Assembly: GCA_016748015.1 (NCBI GenBank)
Contig: JAAOMT010000328.1
Span: 253,620 to 317,619 of the forward strand
DNA length: 64,000 nt
From: Geosiphon pyriformis
Lineage: Eukaryota > Glomeromycota > Glomeromycetes > Archaeosporales > Geosiphonaceae
Reading direction: 5' to 3'
Shown here: positions 33,135 through 44,472 of the stretch, piece by piece
Position numbering within the stretch: position 1 is the first letter of the stretch
How the letters are laid out: each line of letters opens with the position of its first letter
The notes under the pieces: generated by a model
Seen by the model: only the letters and a program-made list of their open reading frames with translations
What the model was told of the DNA's origin: nothing
Database searches by the model: none
Program-made: the position numbers and the translations under genes

Positions 33135-34470
33135 TTGGAAGAAAAACTCTCTCGAATTAACATGGGTTCTCTAGAACCCCAACAACAAAAACAATTGAAA
33201 CAGCTAATAGCTGAATTTGCAGATATCTTTGCAAAAAACAACAATGACTTTAGAAAAACTGATATTGTTCAACATCAAATTCACACAGGAGATGCTTTAC
33301 CAAAAAAACAACAAGCTTATTGAGTGCCACCTGCCAGCCACCAATTCATCAGAAAAGAGGTCCAAAGAATGTTCAATAATAGATTAATTCAACCATCAAG
33401 AAGTCTTTGGGCCTCACCAGTAGTTTTAGTTAAAAAGAAAAACGGAAAAATCAAATTCTGTGTTGATTATAGACAACTGAATAGTGTTACAATTGGAAAT
33501 GCCTACCCTCTTCCAAGAATTAATAACATGCTAGATGCTCTAAAAAAAGCCAAGTTCTTCTCAACTTTAGACTTGAAAAGTGGATACTGGCAAGTCGAAA
33601 TGGACCCAAAAGATAGACTTAAAACAGCATTTACTATCCAAGAAGGGAACTATGAATTCAATGTTATGTCTTTTGGACTCTGCAATACACCAGCAATATT
33701 TTAATGACTTATAGATGTTGTATATGAAGGATTTTTATGGCAATTAGTAGTTGTCTATCTTGATGACACTGATGTATACTCACCAAGCTTTGAAACCCAT
33801 CTTATCCACCTGTGAGAAGTTTTTCAATGATTATGGAAAGCAGGATTAAAGTTAAACATTGAAAAATGTCACTTTGGAAAAACAAGCTTAATTTTTCTTG
33901 GACACATTGTTAGCAAAAATGGAGTCAAACCAAACCCTGGAACAATCAGCACTGTTAAAAACTTTCAAACTCCCAAGAATACCACAGAGCTATGAGGATT
34001 TGTAGAATTAGCCTCTTATTGTAAAAAATTCATAAAAAGATTCTCAAAAATTGCCAAACCATTCAACTATCTTATCAACAAAAATGTGCCATATCAATGG
34101 ACTAAAGAACAACAAAAAGCTTTTAAAACTCTCAAAACAAAATTGACAACAGCCCCAATTCTTGCTTACCCAGACTTTAACAAACAGTTTCAACTAGCCA
34201 CTAATGCTTCACACATAGCATTTGGTGCCATTCTATTACAATTAAATGAAAATGGCCAGGAACAAGTCATTGTCTATGCCAGTAGAACACTCAAGCCAAC
34301 AGAACTCAAATATGGCTCAACTGAATTGGAAGCTGCCACAGTCATTTGGGCTGTTAAACATTTTCAACAATATCTGAAGAATGGAAAAGAATTTGACATT
34401 ATAACTGACAATATTGGTCTCAAATGGCTCAATAAAAAGAAAACTAAACAAAATGCCAAACAGTCTTGAT
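33135..34470 (+). pseudogene. Gypsy-2 copy A reverse transcriptase and RNase H
   Basis: RT: GRLIQPS-type start with SPVVLVKKKNGKIKFCVDYRQLN, FFSTLDLKSGYWQVEMDP, FGLCNTPAIF, then VVVYLDDTDVYS with an intact YLDD box (about 33754-33790). RNase H: PDFNKQFQLATNASHIAFGAILLQ, YASRTLKPTELKYGSTELE and FDIITDNIGLKWLN. Stops include TAA or TGA at 33319, 33702, 33994 and 34468. A CGA-TGG pair near 34467 has become TGA-TGA. Confidence 0.88.
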
Positions 34471-34625
34471 GAAATGACTTTCTAGCAGACTACAGATACA
34501 TTGTACACCACAAACCAGAAAAACTACATACCAATGTTAATAGCCTCTCAAGAATAAGACAAGATTAACACCAACAACAATTCCACCACAACTTACCAAT
34601 CTACCAACAAAATAACCAAACAACA

Positions 34626-36010
34626 ATGAATCCCAAAAACTACAGCAATCTTAAAAACTATTTGGAGACCCTTACCATGCCAGAAAATTGGTCTCCAGGT
34701 AAAAAACATTGTTTACAATACCAATCAAAACAATATTTCATACACCACAACAAAATCTATTATAAAAATTGCAAAAATTCAAATCAACTACTCAAATTAG
34801 TACAAAAAAAAGAAAAAGAAACAATTTTATACAACATGTACACAGATCCGTCCTCAGCACACTTGGGAAGAGATGGAACAATTCAAAGAACTTTTGAACA
34901 TTATTTTTGGCCTCACATGCAAAAAGACATTCGACAATATATAGAATCTTGTGATAGTTGTCAAAGAAGAGAAGGAATTCACTTCACAGAACCTTTAAAT
35001 CCAATCAAAGTTGGACAACCTTTTAACAGAGTTGGAATTGATCTAGTTGGACCATTACCTATCACAACCCAAGGAAATTGTTATATTGCAGTTGCAGTAG
35101 ATTATCTTACCAAATGGCCTGAAGCTAGAGCCATCCAAAGAGCAGATGCAAAATTAATAGCAAATTTCATCTATGAAGACATTATATGTAGACATGGATG
35201 TCTAATTGAACTTTTATTTAATCAAAGAACACATTTTGTGAACAACTTAATACAAAAAATTTGTGAACAATTCAATGTCAAAAAACCTCTATCATCACCT
35301 TATCACCCTCAAACAAATAAACTTGTAAAACATTTCAACAGAACATTGTGTGAATCTTTAGCCAAAGTCTCAACAAACTTTGAACAAAAATGGGATATCT
35401 TTATTTCATTAGTATTACTAGCATACAGAACACTAAAACAAGATACTACAAAACACACATCATTTGATCTTATATATAGAAAGACAGCAATATTACCAAT
35501 TAATTTTACAGTGAAAACATATTTAGTGCAACCAATCAATGAAGAAAACTTCTAAGAAACACTCCAAAGAAGAGCTTATATTCTTCTTAGCACATTGGAA
35601 GAAAAAAAACACATAGCAGCCACTCATATTGAATATTTCCAAGCCCTACAAAAAGAAAGACATGACAACAAACTGCTACCAGTTACCAACGAATTTAAGA
35701 TTGGAAATAAAGTTCTCTTACACAGAACTAAGGCTGAAAAACAATAGAGTGGAAAATTTGAACATAAATGAAATGGACCATTTTATATTCACAAAATTTT
35801 AGGCAATGAATCATACAAGTTAAGACTTGATGACAAAGTACTTATAAAAGTTGCACATAGAGATAGATTGAAACACTATTATTCTAAAAACAATCCTGAA
35901 CCATTAATTCCACAAATTAATACATATTCTCCTATAGTTAATCCTGAAGATATTCTTCAAAATTTAGAACCAATAGTTATAATAAAACAACAACCAAACT
36001 TGAACACTTA
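34626..36010 (+). pseudogene. Gypsy-2 copy A integrase
   Basis: Open for 309 codons and then broken. The zinc-binding HHCC region has HLGRDGTIQRTFEHYFWPH and CDSCQRREG. The catalytic core has GIDLVGPLP (first Asp); NQRTHFVNN, where the second Asp is now Asn; and HPQTNKLVKHFNRTL, where the usual Glu is now Lys. The C-terminus carries GNKVLLHRTKAEK and GPFYIHKIL, a GPY/F-type module, with TAG and TGA stops at Trp codons. Confidence 0.87.
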
Positions 36011-36209
36011 ATTTAATATTTATAATAATCTTTTTAAAAATATAAACAAAATATAAAACAAAAATAGTAAATAATTACAAGAAACATTCAAACCCAAAAA
36101 CAAATAAAAACTCTATACCCAAAAATAATTTTTTTTATTTTTTTCTTTATTAGTTAGTCATTTTATCATGATTATTCCCTGAAATATTCAACAAATATCC
36201 TAAAAATTA

Positions 36210-36872
36210 ATGTTAGTCTTGAAAACACTTCCTGACTTATTCATAACAATTAATGGAAGTCAAATTAATTACATTTAGAAAAAAACTACAGCCCCAGTAG
36301 TAAATAATTCGCAGAACTATTACCTCTATAGAAGAAAAACAAGAAGTCACTCTGGAAATAGATTACCAGAACTTTTGAAGCAAGCATTGAAAGAAAATTT
36401 TTTAATTGCCCCTATTGACATTCTACCAAATGCTATATTGTAAAAACTTCTACTATTTCTTAATGAACAAAACAATGAATATACCCCTATATATAGATAT
36501 TTTCATATTGGAAAAACACTTTATGAACGAAAACTGGAACTTGAAGCAACCAACATTACTCCTGAAACTGTACAAAAACAAATTCACAATGAATTTAAGG
36601 CAGCAGCTGGCCCAAAAAACACTCACTACAAACTTAAAACAGCTTTTAGACTCTATGATTTGTTCAATGCTTGTGAAAATGTCCTACAAAATCCAATGCT
36701 GCAACCAATGAAAGTTCAATACATTGGCAAACTCACAAAACTGAAATTTCAACAATTTTTAGACCAAATTACTTCAATTATTCTGGACTACTATTTTGAC
36801 ATCACAGATAGTGCTTGGACTTTGATGGAGCTCAGTCTTGAGGAGGAGATTATGTTACCAGTAGAATTTTAG
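36210..36872 (+). pseudogene. Gypsy-2 copy A post-integrase ORF
   Basis: Same position, start (ATGTTAGTCTTG) and stop as the intact 221-codon ORF of copy B, here with two stops (about 36276 and 36441) and one in-frame 3-nt deletion. The last 20 nt, including the stop codon, lie inside the 3' LTR. Function unknown. Confidence 0.8.
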
Positions 36873-37821
36873 CTATTAATTAGCATGAAATTATCTTTAT
36901 AATTCTTATTATTAAGTAACATATTATTATCATTTCGATTATTACTTATTAATTAGCCAAATTATCAAATATTATTACTCAATCAATAACCCGATTTGTA
37001 CCATAGAAATTAAGATGATCAAATTACACAATACCCTAAACCATTTAATATAGTCAAAATTCGCCAAAATTAATGGAAAAATTGCCGAAATAATCAATAA
37101 TTCGTAAAAATAACTTGTAGTTTGCCAAAATGTATCTTTAGTTCACCCAAATTGTAGAAAAGAGAAAAATGCAAGTTCAAAGACTAGTACTACAACAAGT
37201 TGTATAAAAAAAAAGCTTCTCTCTTCAAGAAAATATATTTTTCTTATATCTTACTATAGTATCTTACTGTAGATATCTTAATTGAAACAAATTACTTTTT
37301 ACAAAATCAAATAAAAATCAAATATTTGAAAACCAAATTCTTAAATTATTATACTTAAAATTCCCTCAATACAATTAATGTTTTGAAATTGATTAGCTAC
37401 CAATTTCAGTAAACTGTTAGTGACTCCAGGCCTGGATAGAAAACGTTTCCCTTGATAAAATCCTATTTATTTTACATTTCTTTTACATTTCTTTTATTTT
37501 CTTATTACAAATTATTAGGGTAGCCTACAGACAAAATTCCTGTAGAAAAGTCGACTTTTACAGCAAAGTAACTATACATTTTTAGTGAGCTTCCAGATGA
37601 GCAATTCCTGAAAAAGAGTTGATGTTTACTACAACATAACTACACAAAGTAACTGGCATGGAATTGGCCATTCTACTTATAAGCCCAGCAGTTCAAATTA
37701 TAAGAGATAATTTGAAGATAAATTCAATTATTAGAGATTCAACTACTTCTAGAAAACATGAATTTAAAACAAACAGACATTAATAACATTTAAGAAAAAA
37801 GACCAAAAACCTCCAGTAATA
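36853..37821 (+). repeat. Gypsy-2 copy A 3' LTR
   Basis: 969 bp, TGTTACCAG to CCAGTAATA. Preceded by the purine run GAGGAGGAGA, a candidate polypurine tract. The phased motif array lies at 37060-37152. Confidence 0.92.
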
Positions 37822-37825
37822 GCAT
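37822..37825 (+). repeat. Target-site duplication of Gypsy-2 copy A (right), GCAT
   Basis: Exact match of 27939-27942; Gypsy-1 sequence resumes here. Confidence 0.8.
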
Positions 37826-37924
37826 TTAGAGCAGTTAAATACTTGATTATATTAATATTGCTTAATTCCCTGTAACTTTCAATATTGTAATAAGTGTGAC
37901 CTCATTTACAATCCACCAATCTGC

Positions 37925-38829
37925 ATGATCTATATGATCTTTGAAGAAGAAGGATCAATCAGCAACTGTGCATCAGAATTGGAATCAACTTTCAATCCCA
38001 ATTCAAACTCTGACAATGATGATGACAAAAACAATGGTTCCAGCTCTGCTCAATGTGACAATAGAAAATATAGTGATTCAAACTCTGATTCAAATCCCAA
38101 AACATATATCACACTCCCTGATTTCACCAAGGAACAGAAACTTAAATGGTTCAGCAATAATAATGAAGGTATTATGCCAGAATATGTGCATGATACCAAT
38201 GCAGAGTTTGATCTGAGATATCTGAGAAAAGATCTCATCAAATTGGAATCCCATTTGTACACTGGCATTGATTTCAAAATAGCACTGGAAATCTCAGCAA
38301 CAACAATAGTTCAGTTAGCATCTAGGAGTAGCTTAGCCAAAAGAGGAATTAACATCAGAGAGAAAATAATTGATGCAGAATATATAGGAAATATTATTGT
38401 GATGCTACAAAATGATTCAGAAAAGACATATATTGTAGAATAGATGTACCAGTTAATATGGCAGAAGAAGAAATTATTGACAAAAGAGAAATTATCTCCA
38501 CCCATCAATCAATTTTCATTCCACCATATGACCAATACATGGTAGTCATAGAAAGAAAAGTAAAAGATCAGATACAGATTTTTGAAGTGGAAGCAACACT
38601 TTGTGAATCAGGAAAGATTGGATTAGTTAATTTACACATACCAGCAAAGAACCACAGTCACATTAAAATCCTCATTTACAACAACACAGAAGATATCATT
38701 GAAATACCAGCAGGAATTACCATTGGATACTTGACCACAGAAATTGAAAATCAACTTTTAGACACCATTCCAGACTTTTTACAACTGTGCAGATATGTAG
38801 ACATTACATCACAAACAATATACAGATGA
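37925..38829 (+). pseudogene. Gypsy-1 dUTPase and linker region
   Basis: Open for 172 codons to a TAG at 38441, then in another frame to 38829. Motifs: AEFDLRYLRKD (motif 1), ASRSSLAKRGINI (motif 2), KIIDAEYIGNI (motif 3, catalytic Asp kept, Gly-Val changed), then VMLQNDSEK. Motif 5 (FGSTG) is not visible. An N-terminal Asp/Asn/Ser-rich tail precedes it. The following segment has HIKILIYNNTEDIIEIPAGITIGYL, the strand-rich linker usual before gypsy RT. Confidence 0.72.
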
Positions 38830-38904
38830 GAAGAATGTTATCTGCTTCAACCAAAACAGTTGGAGCAAATGAACATAGAAAACTTGGACCCACTTCAACA
38901 TATG

Positions 38905-40269
38905 TAGTTTAAGATGTTGCTTAACAACTTTAATAACATTTTTGTCAGCAAAAATGAATTTGGCAGAACTAACATCATTCAACATCAAATCAAAACTGGA
39001 GATGCAACACCAATTAAACAGAGAGCATACAGAATGCCACCAGCTAGCCATGAGATCATCTGTCAAGAAATCAATCAGATGCTTGACAATGGACTAATTC
39101 AGCCATCAATGAGTCCATAGTCATCACTAGTGGTACTAATCTATAAGAAGAATGGAAAAATCTGCTTTTATGTGGATTACCAGAAACTGAATAGAGTAAC
39201 AAAAGAAAACAGCTACCCAACTCCAAAGATCCAAGAACTTTTCAATGCTTTTGAAGAAAAGAAATGGTTCTTAATATTATACTTAGACAGTGGTTACTGA
39301 CAAGTAGCCATGAACCCAGAAGATAAAAAAAAGACAGCTTTTACAACACAGAAAGGAAATTTTGAATTTGAAGTAATGCCATTTGGCTTGATAAATGCAC
39401 CAGCAACATTCCAATGGCTAATGAAAATTGTATATACTGGACTACTATGGAAATCAGTAGTTATATACTTGAATGACACCAATGTGTTTTCAAAAATATT
39501 CAATGACCATTTACATCATCTTCAACAAGTGTTTGAAAGACTAAAAAGAGCCAGATTAAAGCTAAATACAACTAAATGTTTCTTTGGAAAAACTGAACTC
39601 AAGTTTTTGGAACATGTGATAAGCAAAGATAGAATTAAAACGGATCCAAATAAAATTGCAATAGTAAAGAACTTTTTAGTACCAGCCAACTTGACAGAAC
39701 TAAGAGCATTTTTGGGATTTACTAGATATTATTATCATTTCATCAAAGACTTTTCTAAACTGGTCTAGCCACTTCATTATTTACAAACTAAGAATGTAAA
39801 GTATGAATGGACAGAAGCTCAGCAGGAGGCATTTAACACACTGAGAAGAAAGCTTATTCAAGCTCTAGTGTTGATGTATCCAGATTACAACAAATCATTT
39901 ATCATCATTACTAATGTATCAAACCAGGCATTGGGAGCAGTATTGTTTCAGAAAAAACTGGACAGATGAAAACATCCAGTAGCTTATGCAAGTAGAAGCT
40001 TAAGTCCAGCTGAAAAGAACCATGGAACTCCAGTACTGGAACATTTAGCTATCTATTAAGCTGTTATCAAATGGAAAGAATATTTGAGTCAAAAGTTTGA
40101 TGTGTACACCAATCACAAAGGGTTGACTTCAATTCAGAAACAAGAATTTGCAGATGACCGCCATACCAGATGGAAAATAGAACTTTCACCATTTAATTAT
40201 ATAGTACATTACAAAAAGAGAAAAAAAAATGGAAATGCCAATGGTCTGTTGCAAATAAGACAAATCTAA
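38905..40269 (+). pseudogene. Gypsy-1 reverse transcriptase and RNase H
   Basis: RT: IIQHQIKTGDATPIKQRAYRMP, DNGLIQPSMSP, GKICFYVDYQKLN, KTAFTTQKGNFEFEVMPFGL, then VVIYLNDTNVFS, where the catalytic YLDD is YLND. RNase H: PDYNKSFIIITNVSNQALGAVLF, YASRSLSPAEKNHGTPVLEHL, FDVYTNHKGLTSIQ. The last recognisable residues (NANGLLQIRQI) correspond to the end of RNase H. Several in-frame stops, mostly from Trp, Gln or Arg codons. No integrase follows. Confidence 0.87.
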
Positions 40270-40462
40270 AAACATTTCAACCCAAAAATATAACAAAAAA
40301 TGAATATACAAAAATAACCAACACCCAATTTGAAGAATTACAGAACAAAATAACCTAAGTAATTCTTGAAAAAAAAGTTCAAGAAATACTCAAAGACAGA
40401 GAATTAGAGTTAGAAGATTTAGGAGATCTTGATGGAGCTTAATATTAAAAAAAAGAGAATAA

Positions 40463-41289
40463 TGTTACTTATAGAATATAAGGAGTATATTAGCATATAA
40501 ATTAGCCAATCAGGGGTAGCCATAGTAAATGTGGAATTCCAGGATTCCTCTTAAAGAGAATTGCAGGATTCCAGAAATTTCAGGATTCTCATACAAAGAA
40601 TTGCTGGATTCCAGAATTCCAGGATTCCTGGTGTAAAAAATTGAGAAATTGAGAAATCTCAATTATGTATATATAGCAGTAGTGCTAGAAGTAGAAAAGA
40701 CAGAATCTTTTTAGTTAGAGACCTCCCAGTTTAGATTTGATCTAAACAAACATTTTATTTACAACTATCAATAAATAATTATTCACCATCTCAATTCACT
40801 CTCCACTATCAACACTTCATGTTGATAGTAATTGACACTTAACCACACTAGAACAATAGCTCTTGATTACAGTTATTAACAGGATACTAACTTGCAATTG
40901 CTGTTGTTTATTTTTTTTATCTTTTTTTATTTTCTTTTATTTTTTTTGTATTTCTTTTTGGTTGACTAATTGATTAAAGATTAAGCATTGAGATACAGAC
41001 ATCATAGAGACTGGTAAAAGACCCATGAAACAAGAGTAGAACACTCATAGATTTGAGGATAGCTTACCAGGAGAATTACTGGCTATCACACTGAGAAAAA
41101 AATTTGATAGAATTGCGATTCTAGGAGGCTACTGAAAACAACTATTAAATCTCTGTTTATTATACAAAAAACTCCACAACAAAACTTTCAGATCAACAAA
41201 ACCTTCAGATATCAACACCAGAATACCAACCAAGCACCAAATTACGGATTTGTTATTTGCTTTGAGGCCCCAAATAATTATCTGTAACA
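40463..41289 (+). repeat. Gypsy-1 3' LTR
   Basis: 827 bp, TGTTACTTATAG to ATCTGTAACA. Preceded by AAAAAAAAGAGAA, a candidate polypurine tract. Clustered CAGGATTC / TGGATTCC motifs at about 40530-40635. Confidence 0.87.
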
Positions 41290-41293
41290 ATGC
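41290..41293 (+). repeat. Target-site duplication of Gypsy-1 (right), ATGC
   Basis: Exact match of 23458-23461; the old minus-strand element resumes after it. Confidence 0.8.
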
Positions 41294-42733
41294 TAAAATT
41301 TTATAGTTTTTTTCAACTGTACTTAAATTTTGGCTAGTATATATCATTAAATATTCTTATCCATTTGATTTTTTTGTAATAACACAGCTCCTAATGCTTG
41401 GTCTAATGTATTTGTAATAATAATAAATAGTTTATTATAATTTGGATAAATTAATACTGAAGTTTGAATAAGCTTTTTTTTAATATATTAAAAACTTCTT
41501 ATTGCTTTTCAGTCTATTCATATTTGGTGTTTTTGGCTTAGAGTTAGTTAAGTAATTGAACCAACTTAAATAAATTGTGGATAAAATGTCAATAGTACTT
41601 GACAAATTCCAGAAATAATTGGAGTTCAATAAGATTGATAGGTACTGAAAAGTTCTTAACTATCTCAATTTTGTCTGGATTTATTTTGATGCTGTTTTTG
41701 CTTATAATATGTTTCAAAAACTTGAGTTCTGTTTTTCCAAAAAAGCACTTGGTAGTATTCAGTTTTAATTCTATTTGTTTTAATCTTTTAAATACTTATT
41801 GGAGATAATAAAGATAATCATTAAATATTCTGAAGAAAATATTAGTGTTATTTAAGTAAACTATTACTAATTTCTATAATAATTTAGTATAAACAATTTC
41901 TAATAACTATTAAAAAGTAGCTGGAATATTGGTTAAACCAAAAAGCATAATATTAAATTCAAAATTCTCTTCTTTTATAATAAATGCTGTTTTTTTCTTA
42001 TTAATTATATTTATGACTATTTACCAATAATTACTATCTAAGTTCAATATAGAAAACTATTTTTTTTACCAAAAGCATCAAATAATTTTTGAATTTATGG
42101 AGTTGGATAGCTGTTTTTATGAGTAATATTGTTCAGTTTTCTGTAATCTGGCTTCTCTTTGGAGATAAAACCTCTTTTATTTGTGTTTAAAGAAGTAAAT
42201 AATAAGTTTATTACTTTTGAATACAGTTTTAATAATCTTATGAAACAAATTAGTAAGTTGGCTAAGAGATTAAATATATTTGGGCCAATAGTTTCTCAGT
42301 CTAGTTTTGAATGTCAGCTATTGGTGATTTTTTTATTACAGAATCAAAAAACAAATATAGTAATAAATAAGAATTTAAGTACAGTCACTAATGGCAAAAC
42401 TGTTATAAAAGTAAAGTATTTGGATTAGTCAATTGTCAAGAAATTTAAAGATAAAATGAACAATTTGTCAAGTACAATTATGAACTTACTGGCCAAAATA
42501 GATAATAAAAACTTAAGTTTAAATATTTTTCTTTAATAATAACTAATTTAATCTAGAAAATTGCTATATGTAATATTAGAAATATAAATAATTTAGCCAA
42601 GCAAAAAAATATTATATAATAGTATATAAATTTTGAGAACATAATATCTATTATAACTAAAACAAAACTTAAGTCTAATGCCAAGTCATAGATAATAAAT
42701 AAGTTTAATAAAGTTCATATTTTTACATTTGGT

Positions 42734-43336
42734 ATGGAAAATAGCTTTTTTAGTACTAATATGACTATTATTATAAACAATTCTTTGGCTCATTATGTTA
42801 TGAAAGTGAAGGAAATTTCTGGTAAAATAATTTTAGTTCACTTTTTGTTCAAAGACAAGCTGTTAGTTGTGATCTTGGATTTGTATACTAGAGCATTAAT
42901 TGGAACCAGATTTATGTAAATCTCTAATGTTAACTTTTTTATTTTTAAGACAACTGATTTTAGTTCATTTATAATCTTGGATGATAATTTTAATAAGAAT
43001 AGTTTCAAAAAGTGTGCAAATCTTAGTAAATGTCCAAATATAAATTTAGTAAATTCTTTTAGTGAATATTTTTTGATTAGAAATCTTATTTGGTACAATT
43101 TTAAAGAAATTAAAAAAGTTATTAATTATATTTTTTTGAGTAAAAATTTACTTTTAGCTATTGTAAATCATAATGTTAATTCTGTTTCTGATTTCCTTAG
43201 TACCAACCACAAGGCAGTTTTAATTCAGATTGGTTTAGGAGACTCATTAAATATTCATTTAACAATGTTTACAAACAGACTAATAAGAATCATTGAAAAT
43301 TTAAAACTAAAAATACAGATAATGTTAAATAAATAA
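42734..43336 (+). pseudogene. LINE copy 4 endonuclease domain
   Basis: Two frames (42734-42919 and 42977-43336) carry an endonuclease/exonuclease/phosphatase fold: VVILDLYTRALIGTRF, then ILDDNFNKNSF where relatives have a GDFN strand, and a C-terminal NHKAVLIQIGLG where the consensus is SDHKAV. The final catalytic Asp is therefore Asn. Such nucleases nick target DNA for reverse transcription. Confidence 0.68.
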
Positions 43337-43440
43337 GATTTAAGAATTGTTTCTTTTTTATATTATTAATGATTCAATACAAGTTTTCAAAGACTAAGAA
43401 TTTTTAGGACTTAAATACAATATAAAAAATCTTAAATAAA

Positions 43441-43444
43441 GTAG
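43441..43444 (+). repeat. Target-site duplication of the solo LTR (left), GTAG
   Basis: GTAG here and at 44300-44303. Confidence 0.8.
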
Positions 43445-44299
43445 TGTTACAAGTAATTATTTAGAGTGTGGAAACAAATAACAAATTCATAACTTAGTGC
43501 TCAATAGCTTAGTAATATTGGTAATTTTTGAAGATTTTTGTAATTTGAAGGTTTTGGTTAAGTTATTTGTATAATGAACAGAGATTTAATTGCTGTTTTA
43601 GTACTCTTTCAAAAGCTTATTCTATGAATTTCTTTCTTAGCTTAATGGCTGGTTTTTCTTGATAAACTATCCTTAATTTTCAAGTTTCTATTCTTGTTTT
43701 TCAGATCTTTTATCAGTCTTTCTTGACATTAATAACTTCATATGTTAATCTTTTAATTAATTAGTAAACAACAAAATAAAATAAAAAAAAAATAAAAAAA
43801 ATAAAAAAAAATAAAAAATTAGTATTCTGTTAATAGTTATAATCAAGAACTATTGGTCTAGTGTGATTAAGTGTTGAATTTTATCAACATGGAGTGTTAA
43901 TAAAATAGAAATGATTAATATTTTTTAATCAAATAATAATAATATAAATTCAAGTAATAATTAATATTTTATTGATATGTAATTTGATTTTGTTTCAAGT
44001 TATAGAAAACTATTTTTTAAAAGAAGAAGTATTAGATAATTAATTGATTATTGGTATTGATTTTAAACTGAATTCTTTAGGAATTACTTTTTCTGCTTTT
44101 TAATACTTTTACTATATATATATAATTTATATTATATGAAATTTTTTGAATTTCTTTAATTTTTTTAGCCAGAAATTCTGAAATTCCTGGAATTCTGTAA
44201 TTTTTTAGAAAAATTCTGAAATTTTTCTTTTACTACACCTGTTTTTAATTGGCTATTTTTATATCTTTATTAAGAATTTCTAAATTTTTATGAATAACA
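43445..44299 (-). mobile_element. Reversed solo LTR of the Gypsy-1 type, inside LINE copy 4
   Basis: 855 bp that aligns with the reverse complement of the Gypsy-1 LTR: TGTTACAAG at the left edge, GTATAATGAACAGAGATTTA at about 43570, AATTCCTGGAATTC near 44180, and ATGAATAACA at the right edge. The exact 4-bp repeat GTAG flanks it and no internal element sequence is present, so it is a solo LTR left by recombination between the two LTRs. It interrupts the LINE between endonuclease and RT. Confidence 0.85.
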
Positions 44300-44303
44300 G
44301 TAG
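44300..44303 (+). repeat. Target-site duplication of the solo LTR (right), GTAG
   Basis: Exact match of 43441-43444. Confidence 0.8.
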
Positions 44304-44472
44304 TAGTAAATATGGCTAATAAAATTTTTTTCAGACATTGATACAGTAAATTTAATTACTTAAGAAATAACAGTTTTCTGAATTTTACAAGCTAAAATTG
44401 TTAGTTTTTAAGTTGTCTAAAATATTAAATTTAGACAATAAACTAAAATTTGATTATTTTATTAAGATTTAA

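Larger units (their letters stand above)
27943..37821 (+). mobile_element. Gypsy-2 copy A, complete nested LTR retrotransposon
   Basis: A 9879-bp element with both LTRs (968 and 969 bp) and TSD GCAT, inserted in Gypsy-1 between its cysteine-rich module and dUTPase. The order is LTR, primer site (28913, decayed TGATGCTCTC), Gag, protease, cysteine-rich module, dUTPase, reverse transcriptase, RNase H, integrase with GPY/F-type end, an extra ORF, then LTR. The coding strand has many stops and, relative to copy B, three small deletions: 7 nt at about 29370, 1 nt at about 31590, and 1 nt at about 32607. Confidence 0.93.
23462..41289 (+). mobile_element. Gypsy-1 LTR retrotransposon, interrupted by Gypsy-2
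   Basis: Two LTRs (813 and 827 bp), starting TGTTACT and ending TGTAACA, are flanked by the 4-bp duplication ATGC. Removing the nested element at 27943-37821 (and one TSD copy) leaves about 7.9 kb. The order is LTR, primer site, Gag with zinc knuckle, protease, cysteine-rich module, [insertion], dUTPase, reverse transcriptase, RNase H, LTR. No integrase is found: only about 190 bp separate the end of RNase H from the 3' LTR. Coding frames contain many stops. Its target was an older element of the same broad family in the opposite orientation, hit within RNase H. Confidence 0.85.
20358..42155 (-). mobile_element. Old decayed Gypsy-1-type element, minus strand, split by Gypsy-1
   Basis: Only 20358-23457 and 41294-42155 belong to this element; the rest is a later insertion. 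On the minus strand the order is as follows. Reverse transcriptase: about 42155-41600, with DYRKLNNITHKNSYPTP. Start of RNase H: about 41440-41294, with PNYNKLFIIITN and DQALGAVLLQK. After the inserted element, the rest of RNase H: 23457-23340, with MYTDHKKLTSI. Integrase: about 22900-22650, with AIAMNYLTKW. Last, a 3' LTR: about 21130-20358, which aligns with the reversed solo LTR at 43445-44299. It is saturated with A/T changes and stops. The gag and protease end is missing at about 42155, where LINE copy 4 begins. Confidence 0.75.

Noticed and set aside
42155-42159. Direct continuity of LINE copy 3 and LINE copy 4 as one element split by the gypsy nest
   Set aside because: They are on opposite strands and represent different parts of the LINE, so they cannot be two halves of one insertion.
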